From contig WTPW01000185.1 in NCBI GenBank assembly GCA_009809945.1, positions 472,059-536,058 of the forward strand: 64,000 nucleotides of DNA, written 5' to 3'. Below the pieces are notes generated by a model that was given only the letters and a program-made list of their open reading frames with translations, did not search any database and was not told where the DNA came from. Origin of the DNA: Gigaspora margarita (lineage: Eukaryota; Glomeromycota; Glomeromycetes; Diversisporales; Gigasporaceae). Every line of letters begins with the position of its first letter. Positions within the stretch are counted from its first letter, which is position 1. A program made the position numbers and the translations under genes. Of this stretch, positions 24,978 through 37,351 are shown one piece after another.

Positions 24978-25586
24978 CAGGAACGATAATTTTCTGCAAA
25001 ATGCAGAATACTGCAAATTTTGTAAAATTTGACCATTTTTGCAGAAATTGGATTTTATCATGGATAATTGCAGAATTAACCTAAAATTTGACCAGAATCC
25101 AATCAAATTTCGAGATTTGGCAAAGAATTTCAGAAGGATAAACAATCAATTAATACAAAATACTGTAAAATGCTCTTTAAAGTACCTCCTGTATAAAGTA
25201 CTCCTGCTGTTTTTGAGGAGGGTTTTTGTATTGCACCCAGGTACTATAAATGACATCATGACTCTAAAAAATGCAAAGTACCCCATTATTCATTCAAAAA
25301 AAATGCTATTCGAAATCACTATTTTCATTAATGTACAGTATCCCCCTTTTGACCATAGTATCCCACATGTATTGTGCCCCTAGACCACATGTTGAATATA
25401 AAATACCCCAATAGTATGAGCGTAGTTATTAGAAAGCTTCAAAGCATTAGTATTAACCAAGTTTTGAGTTTAGAACAGGGTTTTTATTGCAGAAATTTGC
25501 TAAAGTTTATTTGCAGATAATTGCAGAAATTAAATTTAATCACTGCAGAATTTGGGACTAATCACTGCAGAAAATTATCATTCCTG
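24978..25586. mobile_element. hAT-like MITE with 8-bp TSD
   Basis: Termini CAGGAACGATAATTTTCTGC and the inverse (GCAGAAAATTATCATTCCTG, one mismatch) are flanked by TCCTTAAC at 24970-24977 and 25587-25594. An 8-bp duplication and ends starting CAGG fit hAT transposons. Several TGCAGAA/TTCTGCA words repeat near both ends, as expected for subterminal binding sites. The internal open frame (25039-25383) has no GTG-independent start or family resemblance and is not called a gene. Confidence 0.8.
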
Positions 25587-25594
25587 TCCTTAAC

Positions 25595-26757
25595 CTATTG
25601 TTAAACTTCTACGTAGTGATAGTAAAAAGTGAATTATTTATTTTTTAAAACTTGTACATATATAAAGTATCACTGTAGTGTAGCATATTCAACTTATTAC
25701 ACATAACAACAGGCAGGTGCTAGGTGCAATAAATGAAGAGAAAGGGCAGGATAGATAAAAGCCATATTATAATCAGATATCAGCTGTAGATTTATGATCT
25801 TATTTTCTTTGTTTTTTGGATCATTACACAGCACTCTAAGGCAATTATAGTTCTAACTTTAAAAAGGATATGCATAAAATATTCATTTATTATCAAAAAT
25901 TATATTCCAATATTAAATTAAAAAGAATAGCCATAACAATTTATTATCTTGCTAGAATAAAGATAGTGCTAATGAACATTTAATGATAGTTATTCTTGAA
26001 GCAATTAAAGCTAAAAAGAATAAATATGAAGCATTTGTTAAACATCTTTGTTATGCATTCAATTAAATAGTATTCTATATATAGTGTGCGCTATTTCAGA
26101 ACATGCATAAGCATTATTTCAAAACCAAGTATGCTATTTTTAGGAGATGCAATTTTCAAAATAATGCCCATGATCATTATTTTGTAGTAATACAGAATTA
26201 ATTAAAGTATTAAAGTTGTTCAGAATTAATTTTTGCATATGTGTGTATATTTTTAAAATAGATTTATTAAAGTCTGATAAAGTTGACTGTTCATCAAACA
26301 CTTCAAAATGCTCAAATATCAAAAATATACAAGTTACTACTACTTTAACACAAAGAAAAGAAAGAAAAGAGTCAGTTTATTACTAAAAACATTTTGTTAC
26401 TAATTAATTACCAATTCAGATAAGATTAGCCCTATAGCTATATTATTAAGGAAGTGCAGTAAATTATATAATTTTCTAGAAAGAGGGTCACCCATCTATC
26501 ACATCCTATATAGTGTTTAAAATTCAAAAATAATTTAATGCACAAATTAACAATTTTGTATAAGTAAGTTTATTATGAAAATTTAAAAAAAATTTACATG
26601 CACAACCCCATTTTTTCAAATTTTTTCTTGCATATTAAAATATTTACTTGTACTGTGCATGCATGTACAAGCTAATTTTAAACCCTGGTCCTATATATAT
26701 ATAGTATAAACAGCCAATAATATTGAAGCAAAATCAATTATTAGTTAATTGCAGATA
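25595..26757. other. AT-rich DNA without genes
   Basis: No gene or defined element. A minus-strand frame at 26140-26322 is short and uninterpretable. Confidence 0.45.
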
Positions 26758-27090
26758 GTTGTTACATAGTAAAGTCTAAATTCTACTGTATTAAGAGATA
26801 ATTATCGATTATGTAAACTTGCTTGGAAGACCAAAATACATATATGCTAAAATGTTTATTAAAATTGAAGAAATTTTTATTATTTAACTTTTAATTTTTA
26901 CGTTCGTTGAATATATTTTTTTAAAAAATTTTAATTTTTCTGTTGAACGTAAAAATCAAAAATCAATTAATAAAAAATTCTCTAATACTTATAAAAATTT
27001 TGTGGTAAGTATATTTTGATCTTCTGAATAAGTTTACTTAAGATAATAATCTATTTGCTTATTAAAATTTAGACTTTACTATGTAGCAAC
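26758..27090. repeat. Palindromic core of the AAGCTAC-family foldback
   Basis: Left GTTGTTACATAGTAAAGTCT and right AGACTTTACTATGTAGCAAC are inverted repeats. The interior on both arms contains the core motif (CAAAATACATATATGCTAAA on the left, its counterpart near 27005-27040 on the right). The flank at about 27100-27125 has GGGGTAGCTTATTTTCAG, the terminal motif of the 8142-8687 family, so this is the inner part of another member. Confidence 0.65.
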
Positions 27091-28130
27091 TTTTGTTTAT
27101 TGTGGGGTAGCTTATTTTCAGATCAAAGCCATTTTTGAGTTTTATAAAATTTGATTGGTCAACAGTCCTATCACTAGGGGTCAGGACCTATGTAAACCCT
27201 AGTCACGTAATTTACTGCACTTCTCTTACTATATTTGGAATTGGTAATAAACAAATAAGTAAACAATATATTATTAAATCTAAAGATGAGTCTTATAAAA
27301 AGTTTTTTTTGTACTAAATAAATATACTTTTGGGCTCTAAGTAAAGATGTAGAACAGGTTTTTACAGTTCTACTGCTAAAAATCAATAAAATCAGACCAG
27401 TATATAAGAAGATATAAGTAAAATATCTTCAAATGTTTTTAAATTATATAAAAATTATATAAAAACCTGGACCAGTATGTTACAGAACAGCTTTGGACAA
27501 TAATTTAGACAATTTTGAACAATTATGGACAATTAAATAAAGTAAAATTACTTAAAATTTTATTAAGATAATCTATTTTAATTTTAATTGAAATGTGTTT
27601 AGCACCTAAAAAAATATATAGTTATATATTTTTTAGATAGATTTATTAATTATTAAAGCCTGAACAAGCTTTGAACAATCTTGAATGTTTGGACAATTTT
27701 GGATATAGACAAGCCAAAAAAGGCTATAGATAGTCAAAATGTACAACACTGCCCTGGACATCTCTCATATACAGTAGTAGCAGAAAATTATAACAATTTT
27801 ATAGTAATTATTTGTTAATAATAAAAATTTTTATAAAAATATTTAAATTATATAAAAATTTGTATATATATTCTATTAAAAAACCAAAAAAGCTGTTTAA
27901 AAAAATTAAGTTTTATATAACAAATTTGTTAAGAAAAAATAGTATTTATACTTAATAAAAAGTAAAGTAGTAAAAAAAACTTTAGAAGTCAAAAAAAATT
28001 TTTTTATTTAAATAATCTAAATTTTTTTTTAATAGTTCTTTTAATATACTTTTAAAATTTTTAAATAAAACTGATTTTTTTATAAAAATTTTTTAGTAAA
28101 TTAATGTATATTCTACATATAAATTAGAAA
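27091..28130. other. AT-rich DNA; GGACAATT-type degenerate repeat at 27490-27720
   Basis: Around 27490-27545 and 27660-27715 the words TTGGACAATT, TTTTGAACAATT and ATGGACAATT repeat irregularly, a weak minisatellite. The rest is low-complexity A/T sequence. No gene. Confidence 0.5.
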
Positions 28131-28134
28131 AAAA

Positions 28135-28362
28135 GTATTTGTTACTACCTGCAATGTATTACTAGCACATAAGCCTTAAGGCCTTATTACTGTTAAAATA
28201 AGTTTAAATTAGAATTATAGTTAATATTAATACAGAATTGCGAGATAATCATTTTTTGTTAGAAGTGCAGTAGGGTGTTATCTTAGTAATATTTTAAGTT
28301 ATAAATATACCTATGACAAAAAAGGCATGTTGCAGATAGTGACAAATACATTTATCCTATAA
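28135..28362. mobile_element. Decayed copy of the 2946-3165 element
   Basis: The interior AATACAGAATTGCGAGATAA, TTTTTTGTTAGAAGTGCA and GTTATCTTAGTAA match 3045-3115 closely. The ends have drifted: GTATTTGTTACTACCTG replaces ATTTGTCGCCCCC on the left, and TAGTGACAAATACATTTATC remains on the right. CpG sites of the better-kept copy are mostly TG or CA here. Confidence 0.6.
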
Positions 28363-29062
28363 ATTATATAGTAAATTAAAAAAAGATTCTAGATTAAATA
28401 ATAAAAAATTTTTATAAAAAAATATTACTATATAATTTTATAAAATATTTATAATCAAATTGTTTAATAGCTTTTAAAATTATAAATAAAAATTTTTATT
28501 TAAATTAAATAAGCTTTAATTTTTAAAATAAAACTTTAAAATTAAATCTAAAATTTAAATTAAATTTTACTAGTAATTTTTTTTAGATTTTAAATTTAGA
28601 CTTAATTTTTTAATTTTTTTAAATTTTTTTTTTTAACTTGTACTAGTTTTTTATATGTGCTAATACTTTATTCATTATATATGCACATACTAATGGACAT
28701 ATATATTAACTATTTACTACATAGCCTTACATCTGCCAAGCCCTATTTCAGACTGCCCAAATGCTTAGTGGGCACCAAGTATTTATCCTTCCAGTACCGC
28801 CTTCAATCAGCTGGAAAGCTTCCTACTGCCAGGTTGATATAGGTATAGATAACACCTCAGAACATCTTGTGCTACAAGGTCATATAGTATCTTTCCAGAC
28901 TTAGGTCTCGCATTACATCTGATGACTTTAGTTAATCCAAATCAGGTTCTAACATTTTTATTTCACTGCTACAGATTTAATAATGGCAACTGCCCAATTA
29001 AGTCTGTTTGCAGATATTCTGGGTCCCATCTTTTCATAGTGTTTCAGTTTCTTAACTAGCTA
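28363..29062. other. AT-rich DNA with an unassigned less AT-rich patch
   Basis: 28720-29050 is noticeably less AT-rich (e.g. TCTGCCAAGCCCTATTTC) and resembles SINE/retroposon body sequence in composition, but I could not match it to another copy in the window. Confidence 0.4.
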
Positions 29063-29234
29063 TAGTTGACTCCCACAATAGTCACATCTTGTTATAGTTA
29101 CAATCACACTATAGTCATCTAATTTTATTTATCTGATTATACAAACTATATGAATTCTTTCTCGCTTTAGTCACAATTTCACAATAGGCCCATGAAATGC
29201 TATTTTTGGCATGTGACTATTGCAAAATCAACTG
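29063..29234. mobile_element. pogo/Tc1-like MITE, TA-flanked
   Basis: TAGTTGACTCCCACAATAGT at the left and ACTATTGCAAAATCAACTG at the right form inverted ends, flanked by TA (29061-29062 and 29235-29236). The left end has TAGTTGAC where relatives have CAGTTGAC, a C-to-T change. It contains several TAGTCACA/TGTGACTA words. 172 bp, non-autonomous. Confidence 0.65.
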
Positions 29235-29239
29235 TAGTT

Positions 29240-29325
29240 TTTTTCATTTTGCCTCTAGGGGATTTGAACTGACTACCTTTGATTTGCAACCTAGGAGCAT
29301 AACTGCTATGCTATTAGCTTACAGG
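29240..29325 (-). repeat. tRNA-Cys-derived SINE head or tRNA pseudogene
   Basis: On the minus strand a tRNA-like sequence is visible: D-arm region AAGCTAATAGCATAGC, anticodon-arm region with loop TTGCAAA (anticodon GCA, Cys), B-box-like AGTTCAAATCC, and a 3-prime acceptor side ending AGAGGCA followed by an A-run. The 5-prime acceptor strand (GACCTGT) pairs poorly with the 3-prime side, so it is not a functional tRNA gene. An ancient short SINE or retroposed tRNA is the best reading. It abuts the TA-flanked MITE at 29063-29234. Confidence 0.5.
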
Positions 29326-29512
29326 TCTAATTTTTTTTTTTTAAAAAAATTTTATTTTAATTTTTTAATTTTTTTCTTTATAATTATATTTTAAATTATA
29401 TATATCTAAATTTTTAAAACTTTTTAATCAAATTTACTAAATTTTTATATTTGGCAGGTGAATGTTATAATTTTTCACCACCACTATAGGTTATAACTAA
29501 ATTTGGCCAATT

Positions 29513-30530
29513 TTGGCCCAATTTGCTAAAATAACAAAATATATTTGTTTAAATAACTTTGATCTAGTAATCTATGTAGAAGAACCAATTAATGATGGTC
29601 AGACTCAACATACAGAGCAGACTTTGGATTTTTGCACAGCTATTAAAGCTGGGCATATGGTGAGTGACTCTATAGAAGAAACCCAAAAGGTCTCAGCTTC
29701 CATTTCATCAAATCCTGCTGAGACCCCCTCTCCAAATACTTTCTTTACAACATCTAAAAAAACTACCATTCCATCTATTTTCATAAACACCTCATCATCC
29801 AAATCAAAACCTCTTAAAGATTTTACTTTTGAAGATTCAGAAAATGACAATACATCTCCATCTACAAATACTATATTAGGCAAATCTAACAATTATCCTC
29901 CCTCCAGTCTACTTGATCTTTATGATCCTACTACATGTTATAACAAATTCTTATCCTACTACAAACTTCAACTTCTACCTTCACCTCAAACAATTGCTTC
30001 TTTTACACAATTTATCAAATCAAACTACCCAAAATTCTTTTCTGAATAATATATCAAACTTTCTGTCCAAACAAAAAACAAATACAACTCTAAAGAAGCA
30101 CACATATATTTACTGCATGAAACATCTCTTTTACCAAATCACTCTCCACTTCCCTTCAAAAACCTTATCAACTTTTTAAATATTCCTCTTAAATCCAATT
30201 TTTCAACAAATATACCATCTCTACAAACTTGTGAACTCTCTCTAAACCAACTCTCAATTCATCCTACACCAAATCCCTCTTTTATCCTAGAATATGCTTC
30301 AATTCCCATTAAAATTGCCTCTTTATATATTAATAGTCTTATCCAACCAAACAAAAAACTCTCTATTCTAGAAGCTCTTAACAATAACTCTTTTGAAATT
30401 CTAGGCCTTTCTGAGACTCATCTTTCAATAAAAGAAAGAAAATTCTTTAATAATCAAATACCCAACTATACTAGCTTCTGGAGCTCTTATCCTCTCCACA
30501 CCAAGCAGGTGTAGGTATCTTTATTCATCA
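29513..30530 (+). pseudogene. LINE N-terminal segment and start of endonuclease domain
   Basis: A frame runs from 29513 (TTG, not a real start) to a stop at 30047-30049, then continues in the same frame to about 30500. Residues up to about 170 are Ser/Thr/Pro-rich and probably disordered. Downstream the frame gives LYINSLIQPNKKLS and FEILGLSETHL (the latter motif at about 30404-30421), the N-terminal motifs of APE endonucleases, including the catalytic Glu of SETH. Further on, at 30721-30741, IIEDFNS corresponds to the usual GDFN motif with Gly replaced by Glu. The stop in mid-domain shows the copy is dead. Confidence 0.7.
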
Positions 30531-32218
30531 TAAAATTGCAAATCATATTGCCTGTACAAATAACTACAATGGCCATATCATTGGCCTTGATCTTCACTTC
30601 AAAAACCTGGCAATATGTCTTTTACAAATTTATGTTTCTACTCAAGAGAAGAAACAACTCCATAAAGATATCCAAGAACATATAATTTTTCTTGCTCAAA
30701 ATTCCAACTACAAACTTATTATTATAGAAGACTTTAATAGTGTTCCAAATCCAAGACTAAATCGTTTCCAGCAAAAAAATCCTCAATACCCAAATTCCAA
30801 CTTATCAAGTTTCTTCATAGCCATCAATGCAAAGATATTTACCGTTTCTTCTTTCCTAATACTCAGAACTTTACATTCCAACAAGCCAATATCCAGAGCA
30901 GAATAGACCAAATTTGAACTAATCTATCGATTACAAATATTGAATACACAGATATTCTCACAGATACTATACTCGAATCAGATCATAAAATAATAACCTT
31001 AGAAATCTCAATTATAATCAACAAACCTAAACCTTATAAGCAACAAAAAAGAAAATGCTTTCTCTAGAAAAACTGCTCCAAATTAACTATTCAAGACTAT
31101 TCTACTCAAACTATACGCAATCTCAAACATATCTCTTCTAAAATTCAATCAATTCAAACCAAAATCAACTCAATTTTATTTGGAACCAAATATACAAAGC
31201 TTTAACTAAAGCAGCTAACAAACACATTCCCTTTAAAAAAATCAAAACAATTAAATAAATTCAAGACACTTCCTCTCCTAAACAATCACCATTATATTAT
31301 AGATACAAGCAAATCCAATTTCTCAAAAACCATTTTCAATTACCCAACTTCCCAAACCTTCTCAACAAATACCAAACCCAATATCCTGACAACTCTCTAC
31401 AAACCAATCCCCCAATCCTTCTCCAAATCAAAAATGAATTTCACTTATCAAAACCGCACTAAATTATCAATATCAACAAAAGTTATATAATGAAATTAAA
31501 CAAAAAATAGAAAAACCAAGACAAAATCTATACAGACTTCCCCAAACTTTTCTACAAAAAATACTCGAGAAATATAACAATATCAACATTGACTGCCTCC
31601 TAATTAACAATACCCTCTTCATAAAGCACAGTGAAATCTTAGAGCCAAATATAAAACCATTTTTTAGAATACTTTTCTGAAAAACCTCTTCATCCAATCC
31701 TTGCTAACCTAAACCAATTCTATCAACCACATCCAGAACTTGAACCTCTCTTCAACAACTTATTCAAAACAATCACAGATCAGGAATAGTCAGAAACAAT
31801 TTCTAATCTCCCAAACCAAAAAGCAGCTGGCCCTTCTAAAATATGCTACAAGCATATTAAACATGCTAGCCCTATAGCACAAAGTATTTTCAGGTCTTTT
31901 ATTAATAAATGTCTCCAATTGCAAAAAATACCAACAGAATGGAAATCTTCAAACATTTTCTTATTCCAAAAAAATCCATCTGGAACTTTACACTTAACCA
32001 AGTTTGATCAATCTCTATTATTGAGCCCTTTAAAAAAGTTTTTACAAAAATCTTTAATAGCCGCCTGGACAAAATAATTTCAACAAACAACCTTCTTTCT
32101 AATTTAAATTTTGCAGCTACTAAAAACTCTTCAACATATACACCAATTCAAATTTTGCATAATACTATCAAAATATTATATCTCTCATAACAAAGAAGTG
32201 TGAATACTATTTTAAGAC

Positions 32219-32950
32219 ATGTTTAAAGCATTTGATAGAATCAATATTAGATGCTTACAAGATGCTTGTCGAAGAATTGGTATCCCTAATTCTGGCATTA
32301 ATTTAATAACTGAACTGCATACCTCTCGTGCAGCCAAAGTAATTATAGCTTATGGACTTACATCACTAGTTCCTATTATCTCTGGTATTGAACAAGGAAA
32401 AACCTATTACTATGACCCTATTCTTGCTTTTATTGCTCAAAAATATAATAATCAATTCCTAAAAATCTCCTCCTCTTCACCACTTGATACAATTTTCAAT
32501 ACAACCCCAACTACTATTACTATCCCTCCTTTAGCCTATATGGATAACACAGTGTGGCATTGTGAACATCCAGAAACTCTACAAAATATTCTTAATAATG
32601 TCTCTATCTTATACAAAATTAATAACATTGAAGTTAACCCTACCAAATCTGATCTACTCCATATCCTCCCCAAAAACTCAAAAACAACTAATCACAAACT
32701 TCTTTATAACAATCAAACAATTACTTCTCGCAAATCTGAAGATATAATTAGATACCTAGGTATTTTCTATGATGGCAAAGGCTCAACCAAACCAACTTTA
32801 GATATGATATATAATAAAATAGAAAACTTTCTAATTCTTATTAGATACAAAAAATTGTTACCTTTGCAAATATCTTCTTTATTCAACCTTATACTTCAAC
32901 CCTCTTTAGAATATCTTTTGCAAATTGTTCTTATTCATAAAAATATATGA
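32219..32950 (+). pseudogene. LINE reverse transcriptase fragment, 243 residues
   Basis: The frame begins with FKAFDRINIRCL, the RT region corresponding to FDxV/YDxI motif A. It then has GIEQGKTYYYDP (about 32384-32410; normally GxxQGxxLSP) and LAYMDN (32534-32548), the position of the catalytic F/Y-A-D-D box, here changed to AYMDN so that one Asp is lost. RYLGIFYDG near residue 180 matches the conserved LG motif after the palm. Flanking frames on both sides continue the RT but are interrupted. Loss of an active-site Asp plus stops indicates an inactive enzyme. Confidence 0.8.
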
Positions 32951-34040
32951 ACCAAACTTTCTTGATTACTTTCTATACAAACAAAAAAATGCTCTCACTA
33001 GCCAAGAACACTAATAACATCTCACTCACAAATTCACTTGCCTTTTAATTAACCTACTTTTATTAGCTTAATCCAAAAAGTCAGCATCTCTAATATCGAA
33101 CATATTTTTAATATCTTCCTACTTCTCTCAGATATTGGTATTGCTCAAATCAAATCCTGGCTATTAAAAACTTGGTCTCATAAATTTACTAAAGAAACCC
33201 TCCTTTTGCATCATCGAAAAACACAAAACTATACTCTCCTTTTCTATCTTGCACAACTAGCTAAAAATAATATAACAATTTCCTTTATCCTTCTAATTAT
33301 AATATTTCCACCTTTTCTTCCTAAAAATACACACCTAATCTATGATATACTCCCTACAACTCCTAATAATCTTACAATTAATAGCCTCAGAAACAAGAAA
33401 ATTTTATTCATTGAACAAATTACAACTGCAAATAACAACTCTTTCCTTCCTTGGAACAATATATATCTTTGAACAAACAAAACAACTAGAGGTCACCAAC
33501 CTTTTTGGTTCACTCGACTTACTCAAATATTACAATTTAACTCTATCTATATTACATGGCCACATATTAAACACCCTCAAGAAATAGCTTTATCAATACA
33601 ACTGATCTAATATCCTCTTCCAACTCATTTCCTTACCAACTATTATTTAATAATCGAGATAAAATCATTCTGCAATTAAACAAATCTTAGCAAACTACTC
33701 TCTATAAAATTAATCAATCTAGTGAAACATCTACAGGACAATCAAATCTTTCAAAAATCACTAATCTCCCATGGAATTTCAAATCTATAAATCTTCCATA
33801 TAGACAAATCAAGTTTAATAGACTTCTTTTACAAATAGACTATAAAGAAATTCTCACTATAATTGATATCTTCAACAACTTAGACTTACCCTTACTTCTC
33901 TCCCTCTATCAACCCTAAATTAATATTCTCTCTCATAAAATACATCTTATATATCATAGTATTAAAACCCCTTACTACCAAATCCAACTAATCAAACATA
34001 CAACAATATCCTTAATCTAAATACAACTCATCTTAACTTT

Positions 34041-34790
34041 TTTACTGATGCTTTTATTAAAAACCTTCGACCCTCAAATATTAAATCTGGTATAGGCTAG
34101 ATTTGTGAAAATGATCCTTCTATCTACTTTAATGCAGCAATAAATCCTTCTCCAGACTCTTCTTGCTCTAAATTAATAGCAACTATCCCTCTTTTACTTG
34201 CTATACCAAATAACTTTGTTATTACAATATATATTGATAACTTATCTGCAATCAAAAACCTAATCAATCCTCTTTCCTTTAAACTTATTCAAAACAAAAA
34301 CTGGGATATAATTTCAATTATTAACTCTATTAAATCTACAAAAACATTTCTATTACTCCTATTAAAGTTGAATCACATTCAACTAGTTCTCTGCATAGCT
34401 GCTAGCAAAACAAGGCTCTGATAAACCTATATTAGAAATCTTTTATACATAATTCAAACTACCTACTCACTTTTTATAGAACAAATATATAATAACACAC
34501 AAAGCTTGCTCTTTTATCAAAAATATTATCAAAATTCAAGAACTAACATCTTGGTTATCTCTTAAATTTTTTAACAACTATACTTTAGATATAAACTGGA
34601 ACTTAACTTTTAAAATACTTAAATCTTTAGAATACAATTCCTCTTTATACTCCTTCTATATCAAAATTCTAACAAACAACCTTCCAACATTCAAAACCTT
34701 AACACCTGCTACCCAAATCTATACACAACAAATCAATGTTGTAAATGCTCTCCAATTGAAGATACTCTCCATATACTCCTATGTTCCAAA
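34041..34790 (+). pseudogene. LINE RNase H domain and C-terminal zinc-binding segment
   Basis: FTDA (34041-34052) matches the first catalytic Asp of RNase H, followed by an IKSGIG segment. YIDNLSAI (from 34229) corresponds to the later TDS-type Asp motif, here IDN. At 34737-34790 the frame reads CCKCSPIEDTLHILLC, the C-x2-C ... H ... C arrangement found at the C terminus of many LINE polyproteins. Stops and frame changes lie between these pieces. Confidence 0.65.
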
Positions 34791-35367
34791 AATACTAAAA
34801 ACATTCAACAATCGCTTACTAACATATTACTAACACACTTCAACAATCCCAATTAATATCGACCTAAGATTTTACACTTCTTAATACCTTTCATTACTAT
34901 CAACTAACTCCTCTAATATACAATACAACTTCCTTATACCTACTATCCTAGGAATATACTCCAAACCAACATATCATAATACCAAAATTCTCTAAAAAAA
35001 ACAGACTGAACTCTTTCTCACTAACTTCTCAAATAATCTCTTAAATTGGTTTTATCACAATATATGGTCTCAACATAATATATTTCAATATCAATAGGAA
35101 ATAGCCCAGAATATTACAAAAAAAAACCAAATGTACTAAAATAACTCTACTATCAAGTACTACTCAAGCAAATACATCAAGAACTCATATACAACCAATA
35201 AACCTACACTCTGCTATTAAAAAATGGTACTTACAAGGCTACCCCTAAACAACATGCTTTTTATAATGTCATGATTAACACCTTAGATTTTCTCCAACCT
35301 ATCGTAAATAGATTTATTTTATTAGTTTAAATTAATAATAGTATAAAATAGGAAATAGGAGGTGTAA

Positions 35368-36199
35368 AGGGTGTGACGATCTAGAGAAGTAACCAGGTTG
35401 TCACCCCCCAAGCGGCAGGTCGAAAGTTCAAATCCCACTGACGACGATAACGAAAAATAGGCCTGTGTTATGGTAACTGTGGCTCAATATTAGTTGGGTG
35501 AGAAACCTGTAACCTTGGTTCCACNATCTTGAATNGNAGCTCTCNGGCGCAATGGTGTTGTTATACAACAACACCAAAAAATCCAAGGAACCAGAAAAAC
35601 AGAAACCTGTTTGGGAAGTCCCGTTTAGGAGGTAGAATAAAATCTTTGACGGTGCTACCATAATGAGGTTGGTGCTAGGATCCGAACGAACCTTAAAAGG
35701 GCAAGGGAGGTCCATAGCTGTTCAGAGTAATTCAGACTGCAAGTGTCAGTATAATGCAGATGTGCCAGTACTAAAAATCTATGGATAACTACGAAATGGG
35801 ACGTGGCTGTTCAATGGTATGGTTGACAAGTACCACTGATGAACAAGGGCCCCAGAAGAACGTCGGAATGGGTTCTTGAAAGGGAAAAATTGTTGCGGCA
35901 TGGCCACACTTAAGCGCCATAAGGGAAAGCTGAGTGCGACTCTATAGTAGTAAGTTAATGTGCAGGTTGTTTGGTGATGGAAGCATGGGACAAAGAATTT
36001 AAATAGGCAATTCCTATAGTTGGGTTGCAGGTATGGCAGCTAGTGTAGAACCTTCAGGCGGACTACTTAAATTAGGTACAAAAAGTATACATGTGGCTAG
36101 TTGTAATCTCTTTCATGTAATAAAAGTTAGCAAAATGTAATTCTGTACCACTTACGGTAAATAAGTCACGGGCAACGCCGTATTAAAATAAAAAAAAAA
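35368..36199 (+). mobile_element. Long tRNA-derived SINE, subfamily 2
   Basis: Starts AGGGTGTGACGATCTAGAG with a tRNA-like head and B-box-like AGTTCAAATCC (one mismatch to the canonical GGTTCAAATCC). The body includes TTGGGTTGCAGGTATGGCAG and ends in an A-run. A 17-bp duplication, GGAAATAGGAGGTGTAA, flanks it (35351-35367 and 36200-36216). CpG sites are well preserved (GACGACGATAACG, GCGGCAGGTCG), so it is among the youngest insertions. It landed in the tail of the decayed LINE. Several n bases fall at 35525-35565. Confidence 0.85.
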
Positions 36200-36216
36200 G
36201 GAAATAGGAGGTGTAA

Positions 36217-37349
36217 TGTCACATTGGGTGCTCTGTAGCACAAATGTAGTTAGAAATCTTTACATAGAATTTTTCTATAGCCATATCTTTTTACTTCAAC
36301 TAGTTTTCAGGTTGGAGGAATTTGTCAGCCTGGTCCAAGAACTTATCTGACCCCTACCTATCTTTACTTGATAACAAAGAGACTATTAATCTTAGGATTA
36401 ATTTAAGGTTGCTATAACAAAGTTTCTACTATGATATTATATTAATAAAAAAAAAAAAGATCTAGTGATCAGAATTATATGATCTTTTTTTGTTAGATGC
36501 TTCCTTCTGAGGGCTTCATTTTAAAAAAAATAGTTTATTCAAATTGAACTACTAGATATCAAGATAATTGCCAAAATTTGGTTTTTTGCTTCTCAAATTT
36601 TAGAGGTTTTTGCTAAAAAAAATTAAATAAGACCTCTGTACTAAATGTCTGGGGTCCTATTATATATATATATACCAAATTTAGATTTTGTACTATGCTG
36701 TTTATATATTTGTTTTGCACCAATTCCAAGTATAAAATAATACTAATCTTATTTGAATTGGCAATTAACTACTTAACTATCTAACTATCTAACTCAATTA
36801 TTTAACTAAACTACTTGCTACTTTTTTTTTTGAGATCATTGTATTTTTATTACAGATTATTAACTGGGTACTTGATATGAATTATGTAACACATACAAAT
36901 AGACTTTAAATTAAATTCATGCATTACTAATTATGCTATTTATATTATCTAGTTACAATTAGGTGATCTATAATCATTATTATAACAGTTAGAAAATAAC
37001 AAAAATCATGTGATTTTTTAGAGAGAAAGGGGTAAAAATGTTAAAATTATATATAGGAACCTGAATAAATCTATATTAAAAAGGGAGAAGGTGAGTAGGC
37101 ATTTAATAAAAAATAATCAGATAATTAATAACATGGCTCTTGCACATAATATGAATTAACTAAAGATCACTGTATTCAAAAATGTTGCAATCTTTCTATA
37201 TTTCTCAAATATAATAATATTTTGTTTGTTATATACAGCTTCTTTATTTACTTATAATTTGCTGAAAAAGTTTTAGTAATTCTTTAGTATTGCTATAGTC
37301 AAAAATAAATTGTATATACTATTTGTTTGTTTCTAGATTAACACATATA
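36217..37349. other. AT-rich DNA without genes
   Basis: Near 36635-36660 the sequence GACCTCTGTACTAAATGTCTGGGGTCCT looks like the right end of an AGGACCC-type element (compare 40027-42282), but the left partner was not found. No gene. Confidence 0.4.
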
Positions 37350-37351
37350 TA

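Larger units (their letters stand above)
29513..35350 (+). mobile_element. Degenerate LINE (APE endonuclease - RT - RNase H)
   Basis: About 5.8 kb of plus-strand sequence, clearly C/A-rich compared with its surroundings, encodes in order: a low-complexity S/T/P-rich N-terminal segment, an apurinic endonuclease domain, a reverse transcriptase, an RNase H domain and a C-terminal C/H zinc-binding segment. This order is typical of APE-type non-LTR retrotransposons with RNase H (Tad/I-like lineages). Numerous stops and frameshifts inactivate it. The 5-prime end is unknown, and the 3-prime end lies before the SINE that inserted at 35368. Such an element, when active, would be the natural helper for the SINEs in this window. 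Confidence 0.8.

Noticed and set aside
25039..25383. 114-residue frame
   Set aside because: Lies inside a hAT-type MITE, is biased by TGCAGAA repeats and resembles no protein.
29605..29892. 95-residue minus-strand frame
   Set aside because: Antisense shadow of the Ser/Thr/Pro-rich LINE segment.
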